Below, piece after piece: positions 1 through 7,387 of a DNA stretch of 34,901 nucleotides (positions are counted from its first letter, which is position 1; the number at the start of each line of letters is the position of its first letter). The notes beneath the pieces were generated by a model. The model was given only the letters and a program-made list of their open reading frames with translations, searched no databases and was not told where the DNA came from. This DNA is from an uncultured Rhodospirillales bacterium (GTDB lineage: Bacteria > Pseudomonadota > Alphaproteobacteria > Acetobacterales > Acetobacteraceae), in assembly GCA_903845065.1 (NCBI GenBank), contig CAIMWH010000249.1:1-34901 (forward strand), given 5' to 3'. The position numbers and the translations under genes were made by a program.

Positions 1-24
1 CTCGCTGTCTCGCCGTCTCTTTGT
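1..24. repeat. One arm of a dispersed terminator-like inverted repeat
   Basis: The first 24 bases (CTCGCTGTCTCGCCGTCTCT followed by TTGT) nearly match the right arm of the inverted repeat at 11898-11924. The two copies differ by exchanged C and T at two positions. The element lies just past the stop codon of the permease gene, so it is probably one half of that operon's terminator. The partner arm would lie outside the window. Confidence 0.6.
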
Positions 25-34
25 GCAATCTTGC

Positions 35-820
35 CTATCGCCAGCGCAGAAACACCCGCTCCGCCAGCCCGATCAGCCATGACACCACCAGCCCCAGCGC
101 CGAAAGCACCGTGATGCCCGCCATCAGGGCGTCGATGTCGTAAAGGTTGCCGGCTTGCAGCACGAAGGCGCCGATACCCTGCTCGGCGCCGATCATCTCG
201 GCGGCGACCAGCAGGATGATCGCGGTGGCCGCCGTGATGCGGCATCCCGCCAGCAGGCTCGGCAGGGCACCCGGAAGGATCACCTTCCACACGATGCTCC
301 GCCACGGCAACCCGAACGATTGCGCCATGCGGATCAACCCGCGCGGCACCGCATCCACCCCCGCGATGGTGCTGATGATGGTGGGGAAGAATACGCCGAA
401 CGCCACGGTGAACAACTTGCTGCCCTCGCCGATGCCGAACCAGATAATGAACAGCGGCACCAGCGCGATTTTCGGCACCGGGAACAATGCGCCGACAATC
501 GCAAGCCCAGGGCTGCGGGCGAGAGTGAACAACGCGATGGCGAGACCGGCGACCAGCCCGGCCGTGGTGCCGGCGAGCCAACCCCAGGCGAGGCGGGAGA
601 AGGAAGCGGCGGCATGGCGCGCCAGTTCGCCGGAAAGGGCGAGGTTGCCCAACGTGCGGGCAATCGCGGTCGGTGTGGAGAGGAACGTCGTGTTGATCCA
701 CCCCAGCCGCGCGGCAAATTCCCAGGCCGCGACGATGACAAGCAGCGTGGCGGTGGCCGCCATCGGATGGGTCCGCGGGGCGAAGCCACCGGCGCGGAAG
801 GGAATGGGTGTGCTATCCAT
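35..820 (-). CDS. ABC transporter permease, nitrate/sulfonate/taurine (SsuC/TauC) class
   Basis: Inner-membrane permease of 261 residues for a small organic anion or similar solute. The sequence shows several hydrophobic helices and the cytoplasmic EAA-type loop typical of BPD permeases, around MAQSFGLPWRSIVWKVILPG, which contacts the ATPase. I chose the ATG at 818-820 because the product then starts just ahead of the first membrane helix. It overlaps the end of the ATPase gene by 8 bases, which is usual for translational coupling. The reading frame stays open further upstream, but that part lies inside the ATPase gene. It is the last gene of a binding protein-ATPase-permease operon. Family membership is secure; the substrate is unknown. 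Confidence 0.93.
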   Translation of the reverse strand: MDSTPIPFRAGGFAPRTHPMAATATLLVIVAAWEFAARLGWINTTFLSTPTAIARTLGNLALSGELARHAAASFSRLAWGWLAGTTAGLVAGLAIALFTLARSPGLAIVGALFPVPKIALVPLFIIWFGIGEGSKLFTVAFGVFFPTIISTIAGVDAVPRGLIRMAQSFGLPWRSIVWKVILPGALPSLLAGCRITAATAIILLVAAEMIGAEQGIGAFVLQAGNLYDIDALMAGITVLSALGLVVSWLIGLAERVFLRWR

Positions 821-1559
821 CCGACAATTCCCGTTCGGCCGCCGCCGCATCATCGCGAATGAGGGACCAGAGTTCGGCCTCCAGCGCCTTGCGGTCGCCT
901 TCCACCGGCAGCACGGCGCGGATACGGCCGGGCCGGCGGGACAGCACGACCACCGTGTTGCCGAGCCGGGTGGCCTCCGAAAGGTTGTGGGTGACATAGA
1001 CCACCGTCGCCCCGGCGCGGGCGATGAGGGCGGCGAATTCATCGAGCAGCAGATCCCGCGTCTGCGCATCCAGCGCCGAGAGCGGTTCATCCATCAGCAG
1101 CACCGCCGGGCGCACCGCCAGCGCGCGGGCGATGCCGACGCGCTGGCGCATGCCGCCGGACAACTGGCGCGGCCACGCCCGGGCGAAATCGGTGAGCCCG
1201 GTGAGCGCGAGCACTTCGGCGATGCGGGCGGGCCGCTCGGCGCGGGGCAGTTTCGAGTCTTCGAGCGCCAGGGAAATGTTGCCGGCCACGCTACGCCAGG
1301 GCAGGAGGGCGAAATCCTGGAACACATAGGTGAGCGGATTGAGGCAGTCCGCCCGAGGCGTGCCGCTCTGGGTAACGCTGCCCGCCGTCGGCCGGATCAT
1401 CCCGCCGATGATGCCCAGCAGTGTCGACTTTCCGCAGCCGGAGGGGCCAACCAGCACCGTGACCTCGCCAGCGCGGATATCGAGCGAGATACCATCGAGC
1501 ACCCGCAACTGATCATAGTCGTGGCTGATGCCATCGAGACGCAGCGCGAGGCCGGTCAT
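813..1559 (-). CDS. ABC transporter ATP-binding protein, nitrate/sulfonate/taurine class
   Basis: Cytoplasmic ATPase of 248 residues that powers the importer. Walker A is GPSGCGKST at residues 38-46, the Q-loop is VFQDF near 79-83, the signature is LSGGMRQR at 133-140, Walker B is VLLMDEP at 153-159, and the H-loop histidine is in YVTHN at 188-192. All catalytic elements are intact. The ATG at 1557-1559 overlaps the stop of the binding-protein gene in an ATGA arrangement, so the genes are almost certainly co-translated. The length is typical of SsuB/TauB/NrtD-type ATPases. Sequence alone does not separate sulfonate, nitrate, riboflavin-like or pyrimidine importers. Confidence 0.95.
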   Translation of the reverse strand: MTGLALRLDGISHDYDQLRVLDGISLDIRAGEVTVLVGPSGCGKSTLLGIIGGMIRPTAGSVTQSGTPRADCLNPLTYVFQDFALLPWRSVAGNISLALEDSKLPRAERPARIAEVLALTGLTDFARAWPRQLSGGMRQRVGIARALAVRPAVLLMDEPLSALDAQTRDLLLDEFAALIARAGATVVYVTHNLSEATRLGNTVVVLSRRPGRIRAVLPVEGDRKALEAELWSLIRDDAAAAERELSDG

Positions 1560-2569
1560 CGGGCCGGCAGGTACCCGGTGTCGATGATTTCGGCTGCCGT
1601 GATCGGGTCCTTCACCATCCCCTGGGCCTGGAACCACGCCAACTGCGCCGCGACATCGGCGGTATCGAGCGCGGCGCCCTCGTCGTACCAGCCAATGCCG
1701 GCAAGGATTTTGTCGGCGGCGGCGGGATCGCCGGTGAAGACGTATTTCTGGATGGCGGCGATCGCGACATCGGTGGCGGCGGAGCGCACCGGCTTGCCAC
1801 CCTCGAACCGCAGGAACGCCGCGCGATAATCGGCCACGCCCTTCTGGTAGGCGCGGCAAAACCGGTGCAGCGCGTCGGACTGGGCGGTCAACGTGGGCCG
1901 GGGCGCGAACAGCGCGGTGATCTGGTACGGAATATGGTCCCCCACCCAACCGATGATATGCGCCTCGCCGCTGGCGGCCAGCGGCTTGGCCTGCGACGCG
2001 ATCGCCATGGTGGCATCCACCGCGCCCGATCGCACCGCGGCCAGCATGTTGCCGATATCCTGCAACGGGCGAAGGGTGACGGTCTTGACGTCGAACCCGG
2101 CCGTCTCGGCCAGCCGCCCGATCATGTAGTGGAACGAGCTGCCATACTGCGTGATGGCGAAGCTGTGGCCGGCAAGCTTGTCGAGCGAGGTCACCCCGGC
2201 GGCATAGGCCTGCTTGCTGACCAGGATCGCCGTGAGGTCGAACCCCTTCTGCTCGTGCAGCGCACCGCCGATCACCTTCAGCGTTCCCTTGCCCGCCAGC
2301 GAGAAAAACCCGCCAGTGAGCGCGGTGACGCCGACATCGATGTCCCCGGCCACCGCCGCGGCGGCAATCGGCTGCGCCGCCTGGAAGAAGCGAAACGCCA
2401 CCTCCACCCCCTCTGCGGCGAAGTGGCCGTTTTCCTGCGCCAGGTAGAACGGTGCCGGCGAGAGTGTCTTGAGCAGCCCGAGGCGCAGCGGGATGGCGGC
2501 GCGCCCCTGCCTGGGAGAAATGGTGGCGGGAAGGGCGGCGAGAGCGGCGAGCAGCGTGCGACGGTGCAT
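1556..2569 (-). CDS. ABC transporter substrate-binding protein, NMT1/SsuA-like
   Basis: Periplasmic binding protein of 337 residues and first gene of the importer operon. The N-terminus carries twin arginines (HRRTLLAAL) followed by a short hydrophobic run and a likely cleavage after GRAA, so export by Tat or Sec is plausible. The body has the type II binding-protein pattern seen in the NMT1/THI5 and sulfonate families, for example LRLGLLKTLSPAPFYLAQE near the start and AGDIDVGV further on. The ATG at 2567-2569 is preceded by AGGGGAA on the minus strand, which supports this start. A 71-base spacer separates it from the divergent hydratase gene, so both probably share a promoter region. The ligand cannot be deduced. 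Confidence 0.9.
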   Translation of the reverse strand: MHRRTLLAALAALPATISPRQGRAAIPLRLGLLKTLSPAPFYLAQENGHFAAEGVEVAFRFFQAAQPIAAAAVAGDIDVGVTALTGGFFSLAGKGTLKVIGGALHEQKGFDLTAILVSKQAYAAGVTSLDKLAGHSFAITQYGSSFHYMIGRLAETAGFDVKTVTLRPLQDIGNMLAAVRSGAVDATMAIASQAKPLAASGEAHIIGWVGDHIPYQITALFAPRPTLTAQSDALHRFCRAYQKGVADYRAAFLRFEGGKPVRSAATDVAIAAIQKYVFTGDPAAADKILAGIGWYDEGAALDTADVAAQLAWFQAQGMVKDPITAAEIIDTGYLPAR

Positions 2570-2640
2570 GGGCGTTCCCCTGGTCTGTCGCGTTGCTTAG
2601 CACTGGTGCAGGATGGGGCAAACAGAGGGAGGACTTCACC

Positions 2641-3420
2641 ATGGATCATCAGGCATTGGCCGCCGAACTGCTGCGCCAGCATGACGCGCGGGAGCAGTCG
2701 CGGCCGCTGGGCGGGCTCGAACGCAGCGATCTTGGCAACGCCTATCAGGTCCAGCGCGAATTCGTCCGCCTGCTGCGGGCGCGCAGCGGGGCGGCGGTGG
2801 CGGGCTACAAGGTGGCGCTCACCACCAAGCGGATGCAGGCGATGTGCGGCATCGATCACCCCGGCGCCGGCGTGGTGCTGGCCAACCGGGTGCATCCGTC
2901 GGGCGTGGTGTTGAAAGCGGCGGATTTCGGCCGTGTCGGCCTGGAATTCGAGATCGGGGTGCGCATCGGGCGAGACCTACCGGCCTCGGCGGGGCCGTTC
3001 ACCTTCGAGATGCTCGAGGGCGCGGTGGCGGCGGTATGCCCGGCGTTCGAGGTAGTGGATGACCGCCGCGCCGACTACAAGCTGCTCGAAGTCGCCACTC
3101 TGGTGGCCGACAACGCCTGGAACGCCGGGATCGTCCTGGGGGCCTGGCAGACGTCCTGGCCCGATCTTGGCGCCGCGCGCGGGGTAGTGAAGCTCGACGG
3201 CGCCGAGGTTGACAGCGGGCATGGCCGCGATGTGCTCGGCCATCCGTTCGCGCCGCTGGTATGGCTCGCCGAGCAACTCGCGCAGCACGGCGAGGGGCTG
3301 AAGGCCGGTGACGTGGTGCTCACCGGCAGCCTTGTCACCACCCGCTTCCCGGCCGTCACCGAGCACTATGGCTTCACCGTCGAGGGCCTCGGCACTGTCG
3401 AAGTCACGGTGGAGGTCTGA
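2641..3420 (+). CDS. 2-keto-4-pentenoate hydratase / fumarylacetoacetate hydrolase-family enzyme
   Basis: Cytoplasmic enzyme of 259 residues of the FAH/MhpD superfamily, which hydrates or hydrolyses 2-oxo acids, typically in aromatic meta-cleavage pathways. The probable divalent-metal ligands are visible: Glu102 and Glu104 in GLEFEIGVRIG and Glu137 in PAFEVVDDR. The C-terminal VVLTGSLV segment also fits MhpD-type hydratases. The ATG at 2641 follows GGGAGG at a good distance; an in-frame start 48 bases upstream has no comparable ribosome site. The next gene begins two bases after the stop. It is divergent from the importer, so enzyme and transporter may act on the same compound. The reaction class is probable; the substrate is unknown. 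Confidence 0.88.
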   Translation: MDHQALAAELLRQHDAREQSRPLGGLERSDLGNAYQVQREFVRLLRARSGAAVAGYKVALTTKRMQAMCGIDHPGAGVVLANRVHPSGVVLKAADFGRVGLEFEIGVRIGRDLPASAGPFTFEMLEGAVAAVCPAFEVVDDRRADYKLLEVATLVADNAWNAGIVLGAWQTSWPDLGAARGVVKLDGAEVDSGHGRDVLGHPFAPLVWLAEQLAQHGEGLKAGDVVLTGSLVTTRFPAVTEHYGFTVEGLGTVEVTVEV

Positions 3421-3422
3421 GC

Positions 3423-4112
3423 ATGGCCACGTTCCTGATCTGCCACGGCGCATGGTCCGCCGGCTGGGCATGGAAGAAAATGCGCGCGCTGCTGGGTGCG
3501 TCCGGGCACACGGTGTTCACGCCCAGCTACACCGGCATGGGCGAGCGGGCGCATCTGAGCGGGCCGATGGTCGATCTGGAGACCCATATCCAGGATGTGC
3601 TTGGGGTGATCGAATACGAGGCGCTGACGGATATCGTCCTGGTCGGGCACTCCTACGGCGGCATGGTGGCCACCGGCGTGGCGGACCGCGTGCCGGGCCA
3701 CATCCGGCACCTGGTGTATCTCGACGCGTTCGTCCCGTCCGACGGCCAATCCCTCGATGACCTGCGCGGCGGTGAGACCGCGGCGACGGTGGAGGGCTGG
3801 CTGGTGCCGCCGATGCCGTCGGCGCCGGATACCTCGCCGGAGGATATCGCCTGGAGCGCGCCGCGCCGGCGGCACCAGCCCGTCCGGACGTTCGGGCAGA
3901 AGCTGCGGCTGCGAAACCCTGGAATGCCGGCATTCGGGCGCACCTATGTGTGGTGCACCAAGAAGGGACCCGGCGATGTGTTCACCCAGCTCGCCGAGCG
4001 GTTTCGCGAGGACGCGGCGTGGCGGTTCGTCGAGATGGATGCCAGCCATAGCCCCAACATCACCGCGCCCGAGGCGCTCGCGGTAGTGCTGGAAGCAAGC
4101 GCTTCTTTTTGA
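3423..4112 (+). CDS. Alpha/beta hydrolase, esterase/hydroxynitrile-lyase-like subfamily
   Basis: Cytoplasmic alpha/beta-fold hydrolase of 229 residues. The oxyanion-hole region is ICHGAWSAGWAW at residues 6-17, the nucleophile elbow is GHSYGG with Ser77, and the likely catalytic His is His209 in MDASHSPN. This pattern is typical of the small esterase group that includes plant methylesterases and hydroxynitrile lyases and many bacterial paralogues. It starts two bases after the hydratase stop, so the two form an operon. Its last codons and stop lie inside a terminator hairpin, and the final residues (ASASF) are encoded by that hairpin's left arm. It may release an acid from an imported ester, but this is a guess from context. 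Confidence 0.88.
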   Translation: MATFLICHGAWSAGWAWKKMRALLGASGHTVFTPSYTGMGERAHLSGPMVDLETHIQDVLGVIEYEALTDIVLVGHSYGGMVATGVADRVPGHIRHLVYLDAFVPSDGQSLDDLRGGETAATVEGWLVPPMPSAPDTSPEDIAWSAPRRRHQPVRTFGQKLRLRNPGMPAFGRTYVWCTKKGPGDVFTQLAERFREDAAWRFVEMDASHSPNITAPEALAVVLEASASF

Positions 4113-4121
4113 AAAAAGAAG
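4102..4121 (+). terminator. Terminator hairpin overlapping the end of the hydrolase gene
   Basis: The arms CTTCTTTTT and AAAAAGAAG form a perfect 9-bp stem around a two-base centre. The stop codon of the upstream hydrolase gene (4110-4112) lies inside the hairpin. An A/T-rich tract follows. The stem is weak in GC, but a very similar hairpin follows another gene at 32775-32798. Confidence 0.6.
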
Positions 4122-4138
4122 GAAAATTTTTTATCCAA

Positions 4139-4174
4139 TGGCTTCGCCGCTCTCGGCGGGGAGGGGCGAAGCCA
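4139..4174. repeat. Inverted repeat, possible bidirectional terminator stem
   Basis: TGGCTTCGCC at 4139-4148 pairs perfectly with GGCGAAGCCA at 4165-4174, giving a 10-bp stem with a GC-rich 16-base loop. T-runs lie on both sides. It sits between two convergent genes and between two A/T-type hairpins, so the three together probably stop transcription from both directions. Confidence 0.6.
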
Positions 4175-4191
4175 TCGAGGAAAAGTTTTTT

Positions 4192-4215
4192 GGTTCTTTT
4201 TTTCAAAAAAGAACC
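4192..4215. terminator. Bidirectional A/T hairpin terminator after the sulfotransferase gene
   Basis: GGTTCTTTTTT at 4192-4202 pairs perfectly with AAAAAAGAACC at 4205-4215. It lies immediately past the stop of the minus-strand gene that ends at 4222. Twenty-one bases (4183-4203) recur exactly at 32848-32868, so this is a dispersed terminator element. Confidence 0.7.
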
Positions 4216-4221
4216 GCTTCC

Positions 4222-5688
4222 CTACCCCTGGCTCGTCGTCTCAGCCAGCAGCAAGTCCACCAACTGCGCCACGGCTTCTTCAGCGCTAAGCGCCACCTCA
4301 TCCACAGCGGCGGGAAAACGGCCAAAATCGATGTTGAACAGCCGCGCCCGATCGGGAAACCACTCGGCGCGCAGGCGGGCATTGCCGGCGGCGAACGGCT
4401 GGGCGAAGGCCTCGGCCTGGGCGCGGGGGGGCAGCGTGCCCTCGCCCGGGGCGCTGCGGCGCAGGTTGGCGGCGACGAAGCCGATGATGGCCGCCGCCGC
4501 CGTACCGCCGCGTGCGCGGGCCACCGGCAGCAGGGCGCGCAGGAAGGTCTGCGCCCGGCCGGAGATATTGGTTGCCAGGCGCGGCGGTCGGGCCATGGCC
4601 TCGGTGGAAAGCCCGAGGCGGTGGCAGAAATCGTCGATCACATCGCCGCCGTGGAGGTCCTCGGCGCCGAAGATGGCGGGGCGGATGGCATCGCGGCCGA
4701 AAATCGCCGCCCAGCGGGAGAGCAGGCCAGCGTAGTCGAAATAGACCGGGTCGGTGACGCGCGGGAGCGCGTAGCCGGCCGGATAGGGCAGGGCGGGCAG
4801 CATCTCGGCGTCCTGTTGGCCGGACAGGAGGTGCATGGCGTACTGGCTCATCGCCAGCTCGTGCTGCGGGCGCAGATACACCACCACCTCGAAGCTCTCC
4901 ACCCAGGGGGCGAGGAAGCCGTGCAGGGCGGCGATCTCGTGCAGCAACTGCATGCGGCTGTGGCAGTGCTCGCTGGATAGCAGCAGCGTGGTGTACTCGG
5001 GCGGCACGGTGGCGAATTCGGCGGCCAAAGCGGCGGCGGCCTGGCCGCGGAAGCGGGCGAGGCTGGGCGCGTTGGACACGCCGCGGGCCAGGCGCAGCGC
5101 GTCATCGAGCCGCCAGTCGGCCAGCGCGAGGGCGGCGAGGTCGGAGTGGTTCAGGCTGCCCTCGGGATCGGCGGGGGCGAGGCTGAGCGGCACGAACACG
5201 CCCTGGGCCAGCAGCTTCACCCGGTTCAGCGCCAGGAAACGTTGCAGCGAGGTGGTGCCGGTTTTCTCGGTGCCGATATGCAGGATGCAGCGGCGAAAAC
5301 GCGCCTGCGCCGGGCGGGGCGGCGGGGCCGCGAGGAACGGGTTGGGCTGGGCACCCCCGAAGGCGTGGAACAGCGCAAGCTCAGTGTGCTCGGCGCGCAC
5401 ATGCAGTGCGTCGCATTCGGCGGGCGAGAGCGGATGCGGCGGGATGAAGCTGAAGCCATGGGCGCCGAGCCCGGCCTCCGCGAGGTCGGCCCGCGGCTGG
5501 TCGGCGAGGCAGGTGCCGAGTGGCGTCCGCCCGGTCCAGGCGGTCAGGCGGAGCGGTGCGCCGGGATCATCGATATCGCGTGCCCAGCCGGCAAACCGGC
5601 CGGGCTCGCAGATATCGATATTTCCTTCCAGGCGCACCCGGCGCGTCAGCCGAGCGACAACTCGGCCTTCACGATGTTCACCCACCAC
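4222..5688 (-). CDS. Sulfotransferase-like protein with N-terminal GWA-type domain
   Basis: Protein of up to 488 residues. The central block HIGTEKTGTTSLQ (residues 137-149) matches the 5'-phosphosulfate-binding loop of PAPS-dependent sulfotransferases, followed by FLALNR. A later segment, VVVYLRPQHELAMSQY, resembles the 3'-phosphate-binding region. It therefore probably transfers sulfate to a glycan, lipid or small molecule. Residues about 22-84 form a separate domain (GNIDICEPGRFAGWARDID onward) that recurs in the Hint protein at 24554-25579. The first in-frame start is a GTG at 5688, overlapping the upstream amidohydrolase gene by 43 bases. A GTG at 5637 is also possible, and neither has a clear ribosome site. 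The acceptor is unknown. Confidence 0.8.
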   Translation of the reverse strand: MVGEHREGRVVARLTRRVRLEGNIDICEPGRFAGWARDIDDPGAPLRLTAWTGRTPLGTCLADQPRADLAEAGLGAHGFSFIPPHPLSPAECDALHVRAEHTELALFHAFGGAQPNPFLAAPPPRPAQARFRRCILHIGTEKTGTTSLQRFLALNRVKLLAQGVFVPLSLAPADPEGSLNHSDLAALALADWRLDDALRLARGVSNAPSLARFRGQAAAALAAEFATVPPEYTTLLLSSEHCHSRMQLLHEIAALHGFLAPWVESFEVVVYLRPQHELAMSQYAMHLLSGQQDAEMLPALPYPAGYALPRVTDPVYFDYAGLLSRWAAIFGRDAIRPAIFGAEDLHGGDVIDDFCHRLGLSTEAMARPPRLATNISGRAQTFLRALLPVARARGGTAAAAIIGFVAANLRRSAPGEGTLPPRAQAEAFAQPFAAGNARLRAEWFPDRARLFNIDFGRFPAAVDEVALSAEEAVAQLVDLLLAETTSQG

Positions 5689-6842
5689 GCCACGCCGAGG
5701 GGGATGATGTCGTCATTGAAGTTGTAGTGCGGGGTGTGGACCTGATGCACCTTGCCATCTGGCGCCACGCCGTTGCCGATCATGATGAAGGCGCCGGGCT
5801 TGGCGTCCAGCATGTAGCAGAAGTCCTCGCCGCCGGTGATCGGCGGGCTGTCGGGGTTGACGTTGGCATCTCCCACCAGGTCCCGCGCGGCGGCCACGGC
5901 CACATCGGTCTGGTCGAAATGGTTGACCAGTGGCGTGGTGCCCCAGGAAAGTTCCACCTCGGCGGTGCAGCCGTTGGCGCCGGCCATGGCGTGGGCCAAC
6001 TCAGCCATCCGTTTGTCAAGGATGGCCAGCGTTGCCTGCGAGAAGCAGCGCTGGGTGCCGGTAATCTCAAGCTCGGACGGCATCACGTTGGAGGACTGGT
6101 TGGAGCCGCCATGGATGGAGCCGACGGAAATCACCGCGGCTTCCAGCGGCGAGACATTGCGGCTGACGATGGTTTGCAGCGCCATGATGTATTGCGCGCC
6201 GGCCACCGTCACGTCGGTGGCGAGATGCGGCGTGGCGCCGCCATGGCCGCCGGTGCCCTTGAAGACCACCTTCCAGCGGCCGGCGCCGGCGAGGAAAGCG
6301 CCCTTGCGGATGGCGAACTTGCCCTCGGCGATGCCGGGCATGTTGTGCATCCCGTATACGGCATCACACGGGAACCGATCGAACAACCCGTCCTTGATCA
6401 TCGCCGAGGCGCCGCCACGGCCTTCCTCGGCGGGCTGGAAGATCAACTGCACGGTGCCGGAGAAATCGCGGTGCTCGGCGAGGTAGCGCGCCGCGCCCAG
6501 CAGCATGGTGGTGTGCCCGTCATGCCCGCAGGCGTGCATGGTGCCGGCGTTGGTGGAAGCATAGGGCAGGCCGGTCTGCTCTGGGATGGCGAGCGCATCC
6601 ATATCGGCGCGCAGGCCGATGGAGCGCTGCCCCGGCAGCTTACCGCGCACCGTGCCGACCACGCCGGTGATGCCGACGCCTTCCGTCACGTCGATGCCCC
6701 ATTCGCGCAGCTTGGCGGCGACAAGGGCGGCGGTGCGGACTTCCTCCAGGCCCATCTCGGGATGGGCGTGGATGTCGCGGCGGATGGCGGTCAGTTCGTC
6801 ATGGTAGGTGCGGATGGTGTCGAGCGGGGTTGCAGCAGTCAT
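5646..6842 (-). CDS. M20-family amidohydrolase (hippurate hydrolase/HipO-like)
   Basis: Cytoplasmic zinc or manganese amidohydrolase of 398 residues, peptidase family M20D, which cleaves N-acyl amino acids or similar amides. The metal-site motif ACGHDGH at residues 104-110 supplies Cys105 and His107. The catalytic pair EE is at 139-140 (FQPAEEG). Further motifs are GMHNMPG, the dimerisation-domain GTGGHGGATPH, and a C-terminal HTPHYNFNDD with the last metal histidine. Length and motif order are typical. The ATG at 6840-6842 gives the expected N-terminus. The sulfotransferase-like gene follows and overlaps. Substrate is not predictable; hippurate-type, indole-acetyl or other acyl amino acids all fit. 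Confidence 0.93.
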   Translation of the reverse strand: MTAATPLDTIRTYHDELTAIRRDIHAHPEMGLEEVRTAALVAAKLREWGIDVTEGVGITGVVGTVRGKLPGQRSIGLRADMDALAIPEQTGLPYASTNAGTMHACGHDGHTTMLLGAARYLAEHRDFSGTVQLIFQPAEEGRGGASAMIKDGLFDRFPCDAVYGMHNMPGIAEGKFAIRKGAFLAGAGRWKVVFKGTGGHGGATPHLATDVTVAGAQYIMALQTIVSRNVSPLEAAVISVGSIHGGSNQSSNVMPSELEITGTQRCFSQATLAILDKRMAELAHAMAGANGCTAEVELSWGTTPLVNHFDQTDVAVAAARDLVGDANVNPDSPPITGGEDFCYMLDAKPGAFIMIGNGVAPDGKVHQVHTPHYNFNDDIIPLGVAWWVNIVKAELSLG

Positions 6843-6961
6843 GGTTTGGGGTCCCGGGCAAGTGAGGGGTATGGCGTGATGCGGCATCTGGCCACGAACG
6901 GGCCGGCTGGGCAACCACGGGCGGCTTGATTCTGGCCCCGCAACCAGGAACCATGGCGTCC

Positions 6962-7381
6962 ATGCGCACCTGCCCCGCCATCCTGTCCACGCTTGCCCTG
7001 CTCGCAACCGCCACCTCATCCTGGGCCGAAGCGCCCACGCCCGTACCGCATGCCATCGTGACCCTGGCCGCCGGGCGGGCCGCGCCCATCCTGGGCCGCC
7101 CGGTGTTCGATGCCTCGGGCGACGAGGTCGGCCGCATCGTCGATGTGCTGGTCAACGGCGCCGGCCGGCCGCTGGCGGCGGTGGTGGATGTCGGCGGCTT
7201 CCTCGGCATCGGCACCCGCCGGGTGGCGGTGGCATGGGACACACTGCATTTCGCCCGCATCGAGGGCGAGGTGCGGATCAGCGAGGACCTCACGATGGAT
7301 GAGGTGGCCGCCGCACCGGAATATCGTGGCGGCGACGGCCCGGTCGAGGCAATCGGACGGCGCCCGGCAGCGTCCGACTAG
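6962..7381 (+). CDS. Secreted PRC-barrel domain protein
   Basis: Protein of 139 residues with a Sec signal peptide (hydrophobic ILSTLALLATATSSWA, likely cleavage after residue 22) followed by a PRC-barrel domain. The barrel core is recognisable around residues 40-100: a GRPVFDASGDEVGRIVDVLV segment and then GVGTRRVAVAWDTL-like strands. PRC-barrels bind proteins or RNA; exported ones have no fixed function. I chose ATG 6962 because AGGAA at 6946-6950 is about 11 bases upstream; the in-frame ATG at 6953 is too close. The MFS gene follows after six bases, so it is probably the first gene of the five-gene run. Confidence 0.8.
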   Translation: MRTCPAILSTLALLATATSSWAEAPTPVPHAIVTLAAGRAAPILGRPVFDASGDEVGRIVDVLVNGAGRPLAAVVDVGGFLGIGTRRVAVAWDTLHFARIEGEVRISEDLTMDEVAAAPEYRGGDGPVEAIGRRPAASD

Positions 7382-7387
7382 GCTGGC

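Noticed and set aside
147-1829. Plus-strand open frame (560 codons) opposite the ABC importer genes
   Set aside because: The minus strand has clear ABC ATPase and permease sequence; the plus translation shows no motif.
5520-6929. Plus-strand open frame (469 codons) opposite the M20 gene
   Set aside because: The minus strand has all M20 metal motifs; this frame is Gly/His/Arg-rich with no domain.
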